From Xanthomonas theicola (GTDB lineage Bacteria; Pseudomonadota; Gammaproteobacteria; Xanthomonadales; Xanthomonadaceae): a DNA stretch of 64,000 nucleotides. A model generated the notes under the pieces. It made no database searches, was not told where the DNA came from, and saw nothing but the letters and a program-made list of their open reading frames with translations. Positions within the stretch are counted from its first letter, which is position 1; the number at the start of each line of letters is the position of its first letter. The DNA is taken from assembly GCF_014236795.1 (NCBI RefSeq), contig NZ_CP049017.1, forward strand, positions 3,574,001 to 3,638,000. Reading direction: 5' to 3'. Shown one piece after another: positions 56,422 through 64,000 of this stretch. The translations under genes and the position numbers were made by a program.

Positions 56422-57036
56422 CTAGCCGCAGCCCTCGACGTAGTCCACCTGCGGCGGCAGGCCGACGCGCCAGACGCTGGCCCTGCCGACGGCGTCGATC
56501 TTGAACACCAGCACGCCGGACTGGGCGGCATTACCGCCGATGCGCAGGACCTTGTCGCCTCCGACGTACTCGTGCGGCTGCTCCTGCACGCGTCCGGCAT
56601 ACAGCGTGCGCAGTTGCGCCAGCGCCATGCCGACCTTGCCGCCGCCCGGCGCGGTCTCGCTGGCGGTGCGCACGTCGTAGCGCACCCGCCGGTCGGCTTC
56701 GAACATCAGGCCGATGCCGGTGCCGCCCTTGGCCCAGCGCGGCGTCAGGGAATAGCAGCCGCCGGCCGCGCCCGGCTCGCCGTCGAGCGCGCCGCCCCAG
56801 GCCGCGCACATGCCCAGGCGCAGGTCGCCATAGCCGTCCTCGCGCGCCAGCTGACGGTCGGCCGGCGCCATCTACGGCGGCAGCGCCGCCGCCAGGGCCT
56901 GCGCCGGCGGCACGTCGGTATCGAGCTGGTCCAGCGCCGGCGGCGGCAGGGCGTGGTCGCCCGCCGGCGCCGGCGACGTGTCGCAGGCAGCCAGTGCGAG
57001 CAGCAGCGAGGCAACAACGGGCAGGGTCGGCTTCAT
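56422..57036 (-). pseudogene. Lipoprotein interrupted by one TAG codon
   Basis: From ATG 57036 the frame has a lipoprotein signal (PTLPVVASLLLALAACDTSP; lipobox LAAC), reads 54 residues and meets TAG at 56872-56874. In the same frame it continues with ATG and 149 residues (LAREDGYGDLRLGMCAAWGG, GGDKVLRIGGNAAQSGVLVF, WRVGLPPQVDYVEGCG). The joined protein would be about 204 residues. A nonsense mutation is the simplest reading; independent translation of the second part from the following ATG is possible. The second part resembles small Xanthomonas exported proteins of unknown function. Confidence 0.6.
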
Positions 57037-57181
57037 CGCAGGTCCTCGAAACAGCAGCGCAAGAGAGCAGCGCATAGGCTGGCGCGCGCCGCAGGCCGAC
57101 AGCGCCACCGGCCGCACGCAGCGCCTGTCATCGGTGTTTCATCGCCGACGGCGACACTGCCCACCTTCCGGAACCATTGCC

Positions 57182-57646
57182 ATGCCGCCGCGCAAGACCG
57201 CCCTCGCCCTCGCCGCGCTGCAATCCCACGCCGCACCACTGGACATGCGCCACCGGCGCGTGTTGATCCTGGCCGACGGCCGGCGCAGCGCCGACGAACT
57301 GGCCGCACTGGGCGGCAGCAATGCCGCGGCGATCGTGCAGACGCTGCTGCAACTGGGCTATCTCGACGATGGCCGCGCGGATGCAGCGCCGCCGGATCCG
57401 CGCCGCGCCCTGCTCAACGCGCGCATGTACCTGCTCGACCTGCTGCAACTGCAGCGCCACCCGGCCTCGCGCCTGCTGCAGCAACGACTGCGCGACGCGC
57501 GCGAGGAGGCCGCCACGCTGCAGGCGATCGCGCACGCGCTGCGCGCGATGCCGGAAATGACCTCCCAGCGCTACGCGCAGCGCATCCGCGAGCGCGTGCT
57601 GGAAGTGCTGCCGGCGCCGTTGCACGCGGCGCTGGCCGCCGCCTGA
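57182..57646 (+). CDS. Hypothetical protein, all-helical
   Basis: This 154-residue protein starts at ATG 57182. The N-terminal half (RHRRVLILADGRRSADELAAL then LGGSNAAAIVQTLLQLGYLDD) looks like a winged-helix module of the type seen at the ends of some Xanthomonas signalling proteins; the second half is a Leu/Arg-rich helix bundle with RMYLLDLLQLQRHPASRLLQ. No family is certain. It is convergent with hmgA, 13 bp apart. Confidence 0.6.
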   Translation: MPPRKTALALAALQSHAAPLDMRHRRVLILADGRRSADELAALGGSNAAAIVQTLLQLGYLDDGRADAAPPDPRRALLNARMYLLDLLQLQRHPASRLLQQRLRDAREEAATLQAIAHALRAMPEMTSQRYAQRIRERVLEVLPAPLHAALAAA

Positions 57647-57659
57647 GCGCGGCGCGCGC

Positions 57660-58961
57660 TCAGGGCGCGCGGAAGTGGCGAGGCAGGCCCTGCCAGCACT
57701 GCTGGTAGTCGCGTTGGCGATGCGGCGCTGACAGCGCCTGCGCGGTCGGGCGCAGCACCGCGCGGGTCTCGAACATGAAAGCCATCGTGTCGGCGATGAC
57801 GTCCGGCCGCGACAGGTCCGCCTGCGAGGCCTTGTCGAACGTGGCTGCGTCCGGGCCATGTCCACTCATGCAGTTGTGCAGCGAGGCGCCGCCCGACGCG
57901 AAGCCTTCGGCCTTGGCGTCGTAGACGCCGTGCACCAGTCCCATGAACTCGCTGGCCAGGTTGCGGTGGAACCACGGCGGCCGGAACGTGTGCTGCGCCA
58001 CCAGCCAGCGCGGCGGGAAGATCGCGAAATCCAGGTTGGCGGTCCCCGGCGTGTCGCTGGGCGCGGTGAGCACGGTGAAGATGCTCGGATCGGGATGGTC
58101 GAAGCTGATCGAGCCGATCGTGTTGAAGCGGCGCAGGTCGTACTTGTACGGCGCGTAGTTGCCGTGCCAGGCGACCACGTCCAGCGGCGAATGCGCGATC
58201 GGCGCGCGCCACAGGTGGCCCTGGAACTTGGCGATCAGTTCGAACGCGCCCTCGTCCTCCTCGAAGGCGGCCACCGGAGTGAGGAAATCGCGCGGATTGG
58301 CCAGGCCGTTGGCGCCGATCGGCCCCAGGTCGGGCAGCCGCAGCAGCGCGCCGAAGTTCTCGCACACGTAGCCGCGCGCCTGGCCGTCGGGCAGCGCGAC
58401 GCGGAACCGCACGCCGCGCGGGATCACGGCGATTTCCTGCGGTTCGACCTCGAGCGCGCCCAGTTCGGTGCACAGCTGCAGCCGGCCGAGTTGCGGCACG
58501 ATCAGCAGCTCGGCGTCGGCGTCGTAGAAGAAACGCCCCTGCATCGACGCGTTGGCGGCGTACAGATGCACCGCCACGCCGTGCTGCGCCGCGGCCGAGC
58601 CGTTGCCGGCCATCGCGTACAGGCCATCGACGAAATCCAGCGGCGCCTGCGGCAGCGGTAACGGACTCCAGCGCAATTGGTCCGGCGACACCGGCCCGGC
58701 ATCGAAGTCGTTGTGGAAGCCGACGGCCTGCGTGTAGGCGGCGAACGTGCCGTGCACCGCCGCCGGGCGGATCCGGTACAGCCAACTGCGCCGGTTGAGT
58801 CCGCGCGGCGCGGTGAACGCGGTCCCGGACAACTGCTCGGCGTACAGGCCATGGGCCACGCGCTGCGGCGAGTTCTGCCCGACCGGCAGCGTGCCCGCCA
58901 CCGCCTCGCTGGCGAATTCGTTGCCGAAGCCGGATTGGTAGTGGAGCGTGCCGTTGTGCAT
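57660..58961 (-). CDS. hmgA: Homogentisate 1,2-dioxygenase
   Basis: HmgA opens the homogentisate ring to maleylacetoacetate in tyrosine catabolism. It is 433 residues, the usual length. Recognisable segments are [20 protein letters not shown] near the start, [19 protein letters not shown]-type core [21 protein letters not shown] (here [13 protein letters not shown]), [31 protein letters not shown] with the Fe-binding His residues, and [17 protein letters not shown]. It follows hppD on the same strand with a 130-bp gap that contains paired GGGACTC-type repeats. Confidence 0.96.
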   Translation of the reverse strand: MHNGTLHYQSGFGNEFASEAVAGTLPVGQNSPQRVAHGLYAEQLSGTAFTAPRGLNRRSWLYRIRPAAVHGTFAAYTQAVGFHNDFDAGPVSPDQLRWSPLPLPQAPLDFVDGLYAMAGNGSAAAQHGVAVHLYAANASMQGRFFYDADAELLIVPQLGRLQLCTELGALEVEPQEIAVIPRGVRFRVALPDGQARGYVCENFGALLRLPDLGPIGANGLANPRDFLTPVAAFEEDEGAFELIAKFQGHLWRAPIAHSPLDVVAWHGNYAPYKYDLRRFNTIGSISFDHPDPSIFTVLTAPSDTPGTANLDFAIFPPRWLVAQHTFRPPWFHRNLASEFMGLVHGVYDAKAEGFASGGASLHNCMSGHGPDAATFDKASQADLSRPDVIADTMAFMFETRAVLRPTAQALSAPHRQRDYQQCWQGLPRHFRAP

Positions 58962-58975
58962 GGTTGGGCTCGGGA

Positions 58976-59090
58976 AGTCGGGACTCGGGAAAAGCTTGAC
59001 GAACGAAACGCTTGCGGCATGCCGCCGACAGGCCCAAGGACATGAACTGCCGGGACTGCTTTACCGAGTCCCCTGTCCCCGGTCCCGGCT
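58976..59090. repeat. Paired GGGACTC/GAGTCCC clusters between hppD and hmgA
   Basis: GAAGTCGGGACTCGGGAAAA (58976) and ACCGAGTCCCCTGTCCCCGG then TCCCGGCTC (59066-59090) are inverted clusters about 75 bp apart in the hppD-hmgA gap. They could pair in the transcript. The same type occurs at 12113-12296. Confidence 0.65.
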
Positions 59091-59091
59091 C

Positions 59092-60204
59092 TCAAAGCAC
59101 CCCGCGCTTCATCTGGTCGCGCTCGATGCTCTCGAACAGCGCCTGGAAGTTGCCTTCGCCGAAGCCTTCGTTGCCCTTGCGCTGGATGATCTCGAAGAAG
59201 ATCGGGCCGATGCAGTTCTGGGTGAATATCTGCAGCAGCTTGCGCTGCTTGGTCTCCGTGTCGGCGTCGATCAGGATCTTGTTCCTGGCCAGCCGCGCCA
59301 CGTCTTCGCCGTGGTCGGGAATGCGCTGGTCGATCACCTCGAAGTAGGCCTCCGGGGTGTCCAGGAACTCCACGCCCGCCGCACGCATGCGCTCCACCGT
59401 CACGTAAATGTCGTCGGTAAAGCAGGCGATGTGCTGGATGCCTTCGCCATGGTAGGCATCGAGGTACTCGTTGATCTGGCTCTTCGGGTCGGAGGACTCG
59501 TTGAGCGGGATGCGCACCACCCCGTCCGGCGCGGTCATCGCCTTGGAGGTCAGACCGGTCTTGGCGCCCCTGATGTCGAAGTAGCGGATCTCGCGGAAGT
59601 TGAACAGGCGCTCGTAGTAGTCCGACCAGCGCTGCATGTTGCCGAAGTACAGGTTGTGGGTCAGGTGGTCGATGAAGGTCAGGCCGAAGCCGGCCGGATG
59701 CGGTTCGGCGCCGGGCACCGGTTCGAACTCGGCGTACACCGAACCCTTCTCGCCATAGCGGTCGACCAGGTACAGCATGCAGTCGCCGATGCCCTTGACC
59801 ACCGGCGCCGGCACCGCGCGGGTGTCGGCCTTGTCGCCGATGGCCTCGCCGCCGTTCTCCAGCACCTTGGCGAACACCTCCTCGGCCGGATGCCGGAAGC
59901 GGATCGCGAAGCCGCAGGCGCAAGGGCCGTGCGCGGCGGCGAAATCGGCGGCGAAGGAGTCCGGGTCCTCGTTGAGCAGGAAACTGACCCCGCCCTGCCG
60001 GTACACGGTGATCGCGCGGCGGCGGTGGCGCAGCACCGCGCTGAAGCCCATGCTGCGGAAGTACGCGTGCAACCGTTCGCCCTGCCCGGCGGGCGCGGCG
60101 AACTCGACGAATTCGAAGCCGTCGATGCCCATCGGGTTCTCGAAGGTGGTGACCTGCATGCCCAGGTTGGCCGGCTGGGACGGATACTGCGGTTGTGCGC
60201 TCAT
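59092..60204 (-). CDS. hppD: 4-hydroxyphenylpyruvate dioxygenase
   Basis: Hpd converts 4-hydroxyphenylpyruvate to homogentisate (Fe(II) enzyme). Start at ATG 60204; 370 residues, typical. The iron ligands lie in LTFIDHLTHNLYFGNMQRW (His), GIQHIACFTDDIYVTVERM (His) and the C-terminal IIQRKGNEGFGEGNFQALFE (Glu). It is divergent from a MarR-family regulator and probably co-transcribed with hmgA. Confidence 0.96.
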   Translation of the reverse strand: MSAQPQYPSQPANLGMQVTTFENPMGIDGFEFVEFAAPAGQGERLHAYFRSMGFSAVLRHRRRAITVYRQGGVSFLLNEDPDSFAADFAAAHGPCACGFAIRFRHPAEEVFAKVLENGGEAIGDKADTRAVPAPVVKGIGDCMLYLVDRYGEKGSVYAEFEPVPGAEPHPAGFGLTFIDHLTHNLYFGNMQRWSDYYERLFNFREIRYFDIRGAKTGLTSKAMTAPDGVVRIPLNESSDPKSQINEYLDAYHGEGIQHIACFTDDIYVTVERMRAAGVEFLDTPEAYFEVIDQRIPDHGEDVARLARNKILIDADTETKQRKLLQIFTQNCIGPIFFEIIQRKGNEGFGEGNFQALFESIERDQMKRGVL

Positions 60205-60301
60205 GGCGCGTCTCCTGGAGGATGCGGGTGGTGGCCGGCCGACATTCGAATGCGGACGGACGCCAGACTCGCGAGAATGAACGATCGTGTCCTCCGTTAT
60301 A

Positions 60302-60315
60302 GTTACAAATGAAAC
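60302..60315. promoter_or_regulatory. Candidate MarR operator between hppD and its regulator
   Basis: GTTACAAATGAAAC is an imperfect 14-bp palindrome (GTT-CA--TG-AAC half-sites) in the 133-bp divergent region, close to the regulator start. MarR proteins bind such short palindromes; identity of the binding protein is inferred from position. Confidence 0.4.
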
Positions 60316-60337
60316 CACAAGCAAGGTGCAATGCAGC

Positions 60338-60826
60338 ATGACGTCGATCGCCCCCGCCGCCCCGCGCGTCCCCGAGCCGCCCTCGCTCGACCTGGAGCAG
60401 TTCCTGCCCTACCGGATCAGCGTGCTGTCCAACCGGATCAGCAGCAACATCGCCCGCGTCTACGGCGAGCGCTACGGCATGGCGGTGACCGAGTGGCGGG
60501 TGATGGCGGTGCTGGCGCTGTACCCGGGGCTGTCCGCCGGCGAGGTGTCCGAGCGCACCGCGATGGACAAGGTGGCAGTGAGCCGCGCGGTGGCGCGGCT
60601 GCTGGAGCGCGACTTCATCCAGCGCGAAACGCATGGCGACGACCGCCGTCGCTCGGTGCTGCACCTGTCCGACGCGGGGGTAGAGGTCTACCAGGTGGTC
60701 GCGCCGATGGTGCTGGAATGCGAGCGCCGCCTGCTTGCGCCGTTGAGCGAAGAAGAACAGCGCGTGCTGAACCGGCTGATCGATCGCCTGGCCGCCGAGG
60801 GGCTGCCGAGCATGACCGGCAAGTGA
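60338..60826 (+). CDS. MarR-family regulator of tyrosine catabolism
   Basis: This 162-residue MarR protein starts at ATG 60338 with AAGGTG upstream. The core is YRISVLSNRISSNIARVYGE, the winged helix VTEWRVMAVLALYPGLSAGE then VSERTAMDKVAVSRAVARLL, and the wing RETHGDDRRRSVLHLSDAGV. Divergent orientation to hppD and the palindrome in between suggest control by homogentisate or hydroxyphenylpyruvate, as for HpdR/HmgR-type regulators. Confidence 0.9.
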   Translation: MTSIAPAAPRVPEPPSLDLEQFLPYRISVLSNRISSNIARVYGERYGMAVTEWRVMAVLALYPGLSAGEVSERTAMDKVAVSRAVARLLERDFIQRETHGDDRRRSVLHLSDAGVEVYQVVAPMVLECERRLLAPLSEEEQRVLNRLIDRLAAEGLPSMTGK

Positions 60827-60827
60827 G

Positions 60828-60858
60828 GCGCCACGCCCGCGCGTGGCGGGCGTGGCGC
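60828..60858. other. 13-bp perfect hairpin between convergent genes
   Basis: GCGCCACGCCCGC (60828-60840) is fully complementary to GCGGGCGTGGCGC (60846-60858) with a five-base loop. It lies just after the MarR stop and before the convergent thioredoxin-like gene; there is no T-run, so it may be a bidirectional barrier or mRNA 3' structure. Confidence 0.6.
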
Positions 60859-60940
60859 GCAGATGCGGCGCTATCGAACTGCGCGCCGCAGGCACGTAGG
60901 AGCGGCTTCAGCCGCTGCTGCAAACAGCCCGCCGCTCCGC

Positions 60941-61549
60941 TCAGGTCTTCGGCGGCGCCCACTGCTTGAGGAAGTCGAAGAACTTCTTGCGGTCGTAGCC
61001 CTCCCCCTTCTCCAGCTCGCCGGTGAACTGCGAGTGCAGCAGCTTGCCGTTGGCATCCAGCACCAGCAGGTGCGGATAGGACTCGATCTTGGGGTACTGC
61101 GCCAGGAAGGCCTCGTTCTTGTCGTCGTCGCTGTAGTTGACCTTGACCCACACGTAGTTGGCGTCGCGGAAACTGCGCAGCTCCGCGTCGCCCTCGATGA
61201 AGGCATCGAGGATGTGGCACCACGAGCACCACTCGCCGCCCACGTCGAGCAGGATGCGCTTGCCGCCGCGCTTGGCTTCCACCTCGGCCGTTTCCAGGTC
61301 GTTGGCCGGGTCGCGGGCCGGGTCGAACTGCGCGCCCAGCGCCGCCACCGCGGCCACGTCGGCGGCGGCCGGGGTGTTGCCCGAGGCCACCGGCTGGTTC
61401 GGATCGGCCACCGGCGGCTTCTGCACCGAGGTGTCCAGCGGCTTGGCCGGCGCCTGTCCGGCGTCCGGCGCAGGCGCCTTGCCGCAGCCGCCCAGTGCCA
61501 GCATCAGCGCCGCCGCGCTTGCTATCGTCTTGATCGTCTTGTTCGACAT
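60941..61549 (-). CDS. Thioredoxin-fold lipoprotein
   Basis: This 202-residue protein starts at ATG 61549. It has a lipoprotein signal (ASAAALMLALGGCGKAP), then a Pro/Ala linker to about residue 85, and a thioredoxin-like domain with LLDVGGEWCSWCHILDAFIE (WCSWC active site), VWVKVNYSDDDKNEAFLAQY and ESYPHLLVLDANGKLLHSQF. The WCxWC type and the cis-Pro (SYPHL) resemble the DsbD-gamma/thioredoxin_7 group. It lies 16 bp after the POT transporter gene, so may be co-transcribed. Confidence 0.88.
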   Translation of the reverse strand: MSNKTIKTIASAAALMLALGGCGKAPAPDAGQAPAKPLDTSVQKPPVADPNQPVASGNTPAAADVAAVAALGAQFDPARDPANDLETAEVEAKRGGKRILLDVGGEWCSWCHILDAFIEGDAELRSFRDANYVWVKVNYSDDDKNEAFLAQYPKIESYPHLLVLDANGKLLHSQFTGELEKGEGYDRKKFFDFLKQWAPPKT

Positions 61550-61565
61550 TGCGATCCACCTCACG

Positions 61566-63089
61566 TCATTTGACACCGTGCATCAACTTGCTGATCAACG
61601 GCGCAATCAGGAACAGCAAGACTCCGGCACCGAGCAGCGCCCAGAAACCGAAGGTATACCCGCTCAGCGCGGACGATACCGTCATCCCGCTTTCGCCGCT
61701 GACATGGCTGGCGAAGATGCCGGACAGATTGTTGCCGATGCCGGTGGACAGGAACCAGCCGCCCATGCCGAAGCCGACCAGACGCAGCGGCGCCAGCTTG
61801 GTCACCATCGACAGGCCGATCGGCGACAGGCACAGCTCGCCGACCGACTGGATCACGTAGACCATGAACAAGGTCCAGAACGGGATCTTGCCGGCATCGT
61901 CGACCAGGCTCGACAGCGCGAACATCAGCAACAGGAACGCCAGGCCGTTGAACACTAGGCCCAGCGCGAACTTGCGCGAGATCGAAGGATTGAAGCGGCC
62001 GGCCTCGACCCAGATCCAGGCGATGATCGGCGCCAGGGTGATGATGGCCAGGGAGTTCACCGACTGGAACCAGGCGGTGGGGAGGGTCCAGTCGCCGAAC
62101 TGGCGATCGACGATCTCGTCGGCGAGGAAGGTGAAGGAACTGCCTGCCTGCTCGAAGAACATCCAGAACAGCACGTTGAAGGCGAAGATGATCAGCATCG
62201 CGATCACCTTGTCGCGCGCCACCTTGCCGTTGCGCACGCCCTCCACCAGCAGCATCGCCGCCAGGATCACGAACATCGTGCTGAGGATCCATTGCAGGAT
62301 CTCCGCGCCGGCGGCCAGCGCCAGGTACACCGCCGGGATCGCAAGCAGCATGCCGAGCAGCACATAGACCACGCGCATGCGGCCGGTGCCGTCGTGCAGC
62401 GGCGCGCCGATGCCCTTGAGCTGGCTGCGGCCGAACCAGAACCACACCAGGCTGATCAGCATGCCGATGCCCGAGGCGATGAACACCATCTTGTACGACG
62501 GCATCGCCTCGGTGCCGAATACCTTCTCGGCCAGTTGCTGGGTCAGCCACGGCGCAATCATCGCGCCCAGGTTGATGCCCATGTAGAAGATGGTGAACCC
62601 ACTGTCGCGGCGCGGATCGGCGACGCTGTACAGCTTGCCGACCATGGTCGAGATGTTGGGCTTGAACAGGCCGTTGCCGACCACCACCGTCGCCAGGCCC
62701 AGCTCGAAGATCTGCGGGTTGGGTATCGAGATCAGGAACAGGCCCGCGGCCATCACCCCGGCCCCGACCAGGATCGAACGCTGGTAGCCGAGCACCCGGT
62801 CGGCGATGTAGCCGCCGAAGATCGCCGCCGCGTAGACCAGCGCCAGATAGGCGCCATAGGTGGCGCTGGCCGAGGCCTGGCCCGAACCCTGGCCGCCATG
62901 GAACTGCGCCACGATGTACAGCACCAATGCCCAGCGGATGCCGTAGAACGCGAAGCGCTCCCAGAATTCGGTCATGAACAGCATCCACAATGGCCGTGGA
63001 TGGCCCAGCAAGGTCTTGAATTCGGGCAGTTGCACTGGCGGCTGCGGCGGTGAGACTGGGTGGCGCGACACGACGTCGTCAACGCTCAT
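61566..63089 (-). CDS. Proton-dependent peptide transporter (POT family)
   Basis: This 507-residue MFS transporter starts at ATG 63089 (reads SVDDVVSRHPV). The POT motifs are MTEFWERFAFYGIRWALVLY (ExxER), IFGGYIADRVLGYQRSILVG, and NGLFKPNISTMVGKLY; the C-terminal half has the family's QSVGELCLSPIGLSMVTKLA. About 12-14 membrane segments. It should import di- and tripeptides with protons, feeding the adjacent aromatic amino-acid catabolic genes. Confidence 0.94.
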   Translation of the reverse strand: MSVDDVVSRHPVSPPQPPVQLPEFKTLLGHPRPLWMLFMTEFWERFAFYGIRWALVLYIVAQFHGGQGSGQASASATYGAYLALVYAAAIFGGYIADRVLGYQRSILVGAGVMAAGLFLISIPNPQIFELGLATVVVGNGLFKPNISTMVGKLYSVADPRRDSGFTIFYMGINLGAMIAPWLTQQLAEKVFGTEAMPSYKMVFIASGIGMLISLVWFWFGRSQLKGIGAPLHDGTGRMRVVYVLLGMLLAIPAVYLALAAGAEILQWILSTMFVILAAMLLVEGVRNGKVARDKVIAMLIIFAFNVLFWMFFEQAGSSFTFLADEIVDRQFGDWTLPTAWFQSVNSLAIITLAPIIAWIWVEAGRFNPSISRKFALGLVFNGLAFLLLMFALSSLVDDAGKIPFWTLFMVYVIQSVGELCLSPIGLSMVTKLAPLRLVGFGMGGWFLSTGIGNNLSGIFASHVSGESGMTVSSALSGYTFGFWALLGAGVLLFLIAPLISKLMHGVK

Positions 63090-63185
63090 GCGATGTTCCC
63101 TTGCGTAGTCAGTATGGGCTGGGCGACGCGGCGGCGGGGCCGGGCGGCAGGCGAGCATCACAGAGAGGTGACGGTGGCGTCAAAT

Positions 63186-63306
63186 TGGGTCGGGACCCGG
63201 GACCCGGGACTCGTAGGCGTTTCTCGACCTGAGCCGGCCGCTTGAAACCGACACCCAAGCGCGCGCTACGACGCCTGCGGCGTGCCATCGGGTCCCGAGT
63301 CCCGTC
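63186..63306. repeat. Paired GGGACCC/GAGTCCC clusters at the kynA 3' end
   Basis: TCGGGACCCGGGACCCGGGA (63188) and ATCGGGTCCCGAGTCCCGTC (63288) are inverted clusters. The second lies inside the kynA frame and encodes its last residues (RRDSGPDGT), so the repeat has been incorporated in the protein C-terminus. Confidence 0.65.
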
Positions 63307-64000
63307 TTTCCAGCCCCACCGAGGTGCGCACCTCGAACAGCTCCGGGAAGAAGGTCAGCGCCAGCGCCTGCTGCAGGAAGCCCACGCCGCTGGAGCCGCC
63401 GGTGCCGCGCTTGAAGCCGATCACCCGCATCACCGTGCGCATGTGGCGGAAGCGCCACAACTGGAACTGCGTCTCCAGGTCCACCAGGTCCTCGCACAGG
63501 GAGTACTCGCGCCAGTAACTGTCGGTGTTCTCGTAGACGCGCTCGAACACCGGCCGCAGCAGCGGGTCGCTCACGTGCGGCTGGCGCCAGTCGCGCACTC
63601 GGTACTGTTCGGGCACGGCATGGCCGAAGCGCGCCAGGTAGCGCAGGAATTCCTCGTACAGGCTAGGCGCCTGCAGCACCGCCTGCAGCGTCGCCTGGCC
63701 CTGCGGGTCGTGGCCGAACACGCGCAACATCTGCGCGTTCTTGTTGCCGAGCAGGAACTCGATGGTGCGGTACTGCAGCGACTGGAAGCCGGAGGCCGGG
63801 CCGAGCACATCGCGGAAGCCCATGTACTCGGACGGGGTCAGCGTCTCCAGCACCGACCACTGCTCGGTGAGCTGGCGCAGCACCTGCTTGCTGCGCGCCA
63901 GCACCTTGCGGCACTGCCAGACCTCGTCGCGCTGCAGGTGCGCGATCGCCGCGCGCAGCTCGTGCGCCAGCAGCTTCAGCCACAGCTCGGAGGTCTGGTG
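63266..64000 (-). CDS. kynA: Tryptophan 2,3-dioxygenase (3' part)
   Basis: The frame is open from the window edge for 244 residues to the TGA at 63266; the N-terminus lies outside. Tryptophan 2,3-dioxygenase segments are evident: [80 protein letters not shown] (heme-binding His region) and [20 protein letters not shown]. It opens the tryptophan indole ring to N-formylkynurenine. The terminal residues [13 protein letters not shown] come from a GGGACTC-type repeat and are not expected in the family. Confidence 0.95.
   Translation of the reverse strand, partial: HQTSELWLKLLAHELRAAIAHLQRDEVWQCRKVLARSKQVLRQLTEQWSVLETLTPSEYMGFRDVLGPASGFQSLQYRTIEFLLGNKNAQMLRVFGHDPQGQATLQAVLQAPSLYEEFLRYLARFGHAVPEQYRVRDWRQPHVSDPLLRPVFERVYENTDSYWREYSLCEDLVDLETQFQLWRFRHMRTVMRVIGFKRGTGGSSGVGFLQQALALTFFPELFEVRTSVGLERRDSGPDGTPQAS

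Overview
The window comes from a Xanthomonas chromosome. GC content is high (mid-to-upper 60s percent by eye, with distinctly AT-richer islands). The gene content and protein sequences are those I associate with the genus: an ilvC-ilvG-ilvM-ilvA-leuA-leuC-leuD-leuB operon, thiC behind a TPP riboswitch, a TonB receptor with a ROK regulator, hppD/hmgA, kynA and GTGGGAGCGACTTCAGTCGC-type REP palindromes. The high GC and heavy insertion-sequence load would suit an early-branching (X. translucens-like) species, but the species cannot be proved from this window.

Layout. 1-5.4 kb is an accessory patch. It holds an IS3 transposase, a possible T4SS-effector tail remnant, an IS630 remnant, and an AT-rich minus-strand cassette with a PqqD-like protein, an aminopeptidase T (M29)-like protein and two small peptides, interrupted by a 226-bp MITE-like element. 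Decayed IS701 and IS3 copies follow. 5.4-15.6 kb is the branched-chain amino-acid operon on the minus strand. It has a methyltransferase and a 47-residue ORF built in and is preceded by a leader peptide with seven consecutive Leu/Val/Ile codons and a terminator hairpin (an attenuator). 16-22.7 kb holds BCCT and IS30 remnants, the TPP riboswitch with thiC, an ISL3 remnant, and a YbhP/YbhN-like pair. 23-27.6 kb is an IS-on-IS island (an IS5-family copy carrying an IS200, a second IS5, an IS630 and a truncated IS5). 27.9-33 kb is a carbohydrate-uptake-type locus: ROK regulator, divergent TonB receptor and a phosphodiester glycosidase. 33.2-38.2 kb is an AT-richer exported-protein island (GDPD, PpiC, lipoprotein) broken by an intact IS5 and ending in a nested MITE. 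38.2-48.8 kb has a broken threonine aldolase, trpE with a possible Trp-containing leader ORF, a YegS-like lipid kinase, an orphan terminator/sRNA candidate split by an ISL3 copy, GNAT, rpe, a J-domain protein, purC, an Mpo1-like protein and an SDR. 49-54.9 kb is a complete six-gene Mrp/Mnh cation/proton antiporter operon with subunits A and B fused. 55-64 kb has a CaCA exchanger, small exported proteins, the tyrosine-degradation genes hppD-hmgA with a divergent MarR regulator, a thioredoxin-fold lipoprotein, a POT peptide transporter and the 3' part of kynA.

Functionally, the ilv/leu operon contains the committed steps from threonine and pyruvate to 2-ketoisovalerate and leucine precursors except ilvD and a transaminase. 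The 57-64 kb block combines peptide import with tyrosine and tryptophan catabolism. The most unusual material is the RiPP-like cassette at 1.5-3.6 kb, the two candidate leaderless leader peptides (ilv and trp), and three families of miniature repeats, two of which show target-site or terminal-repeat hallmarks. No tRNA, rRNA or CRISPR array was seen.
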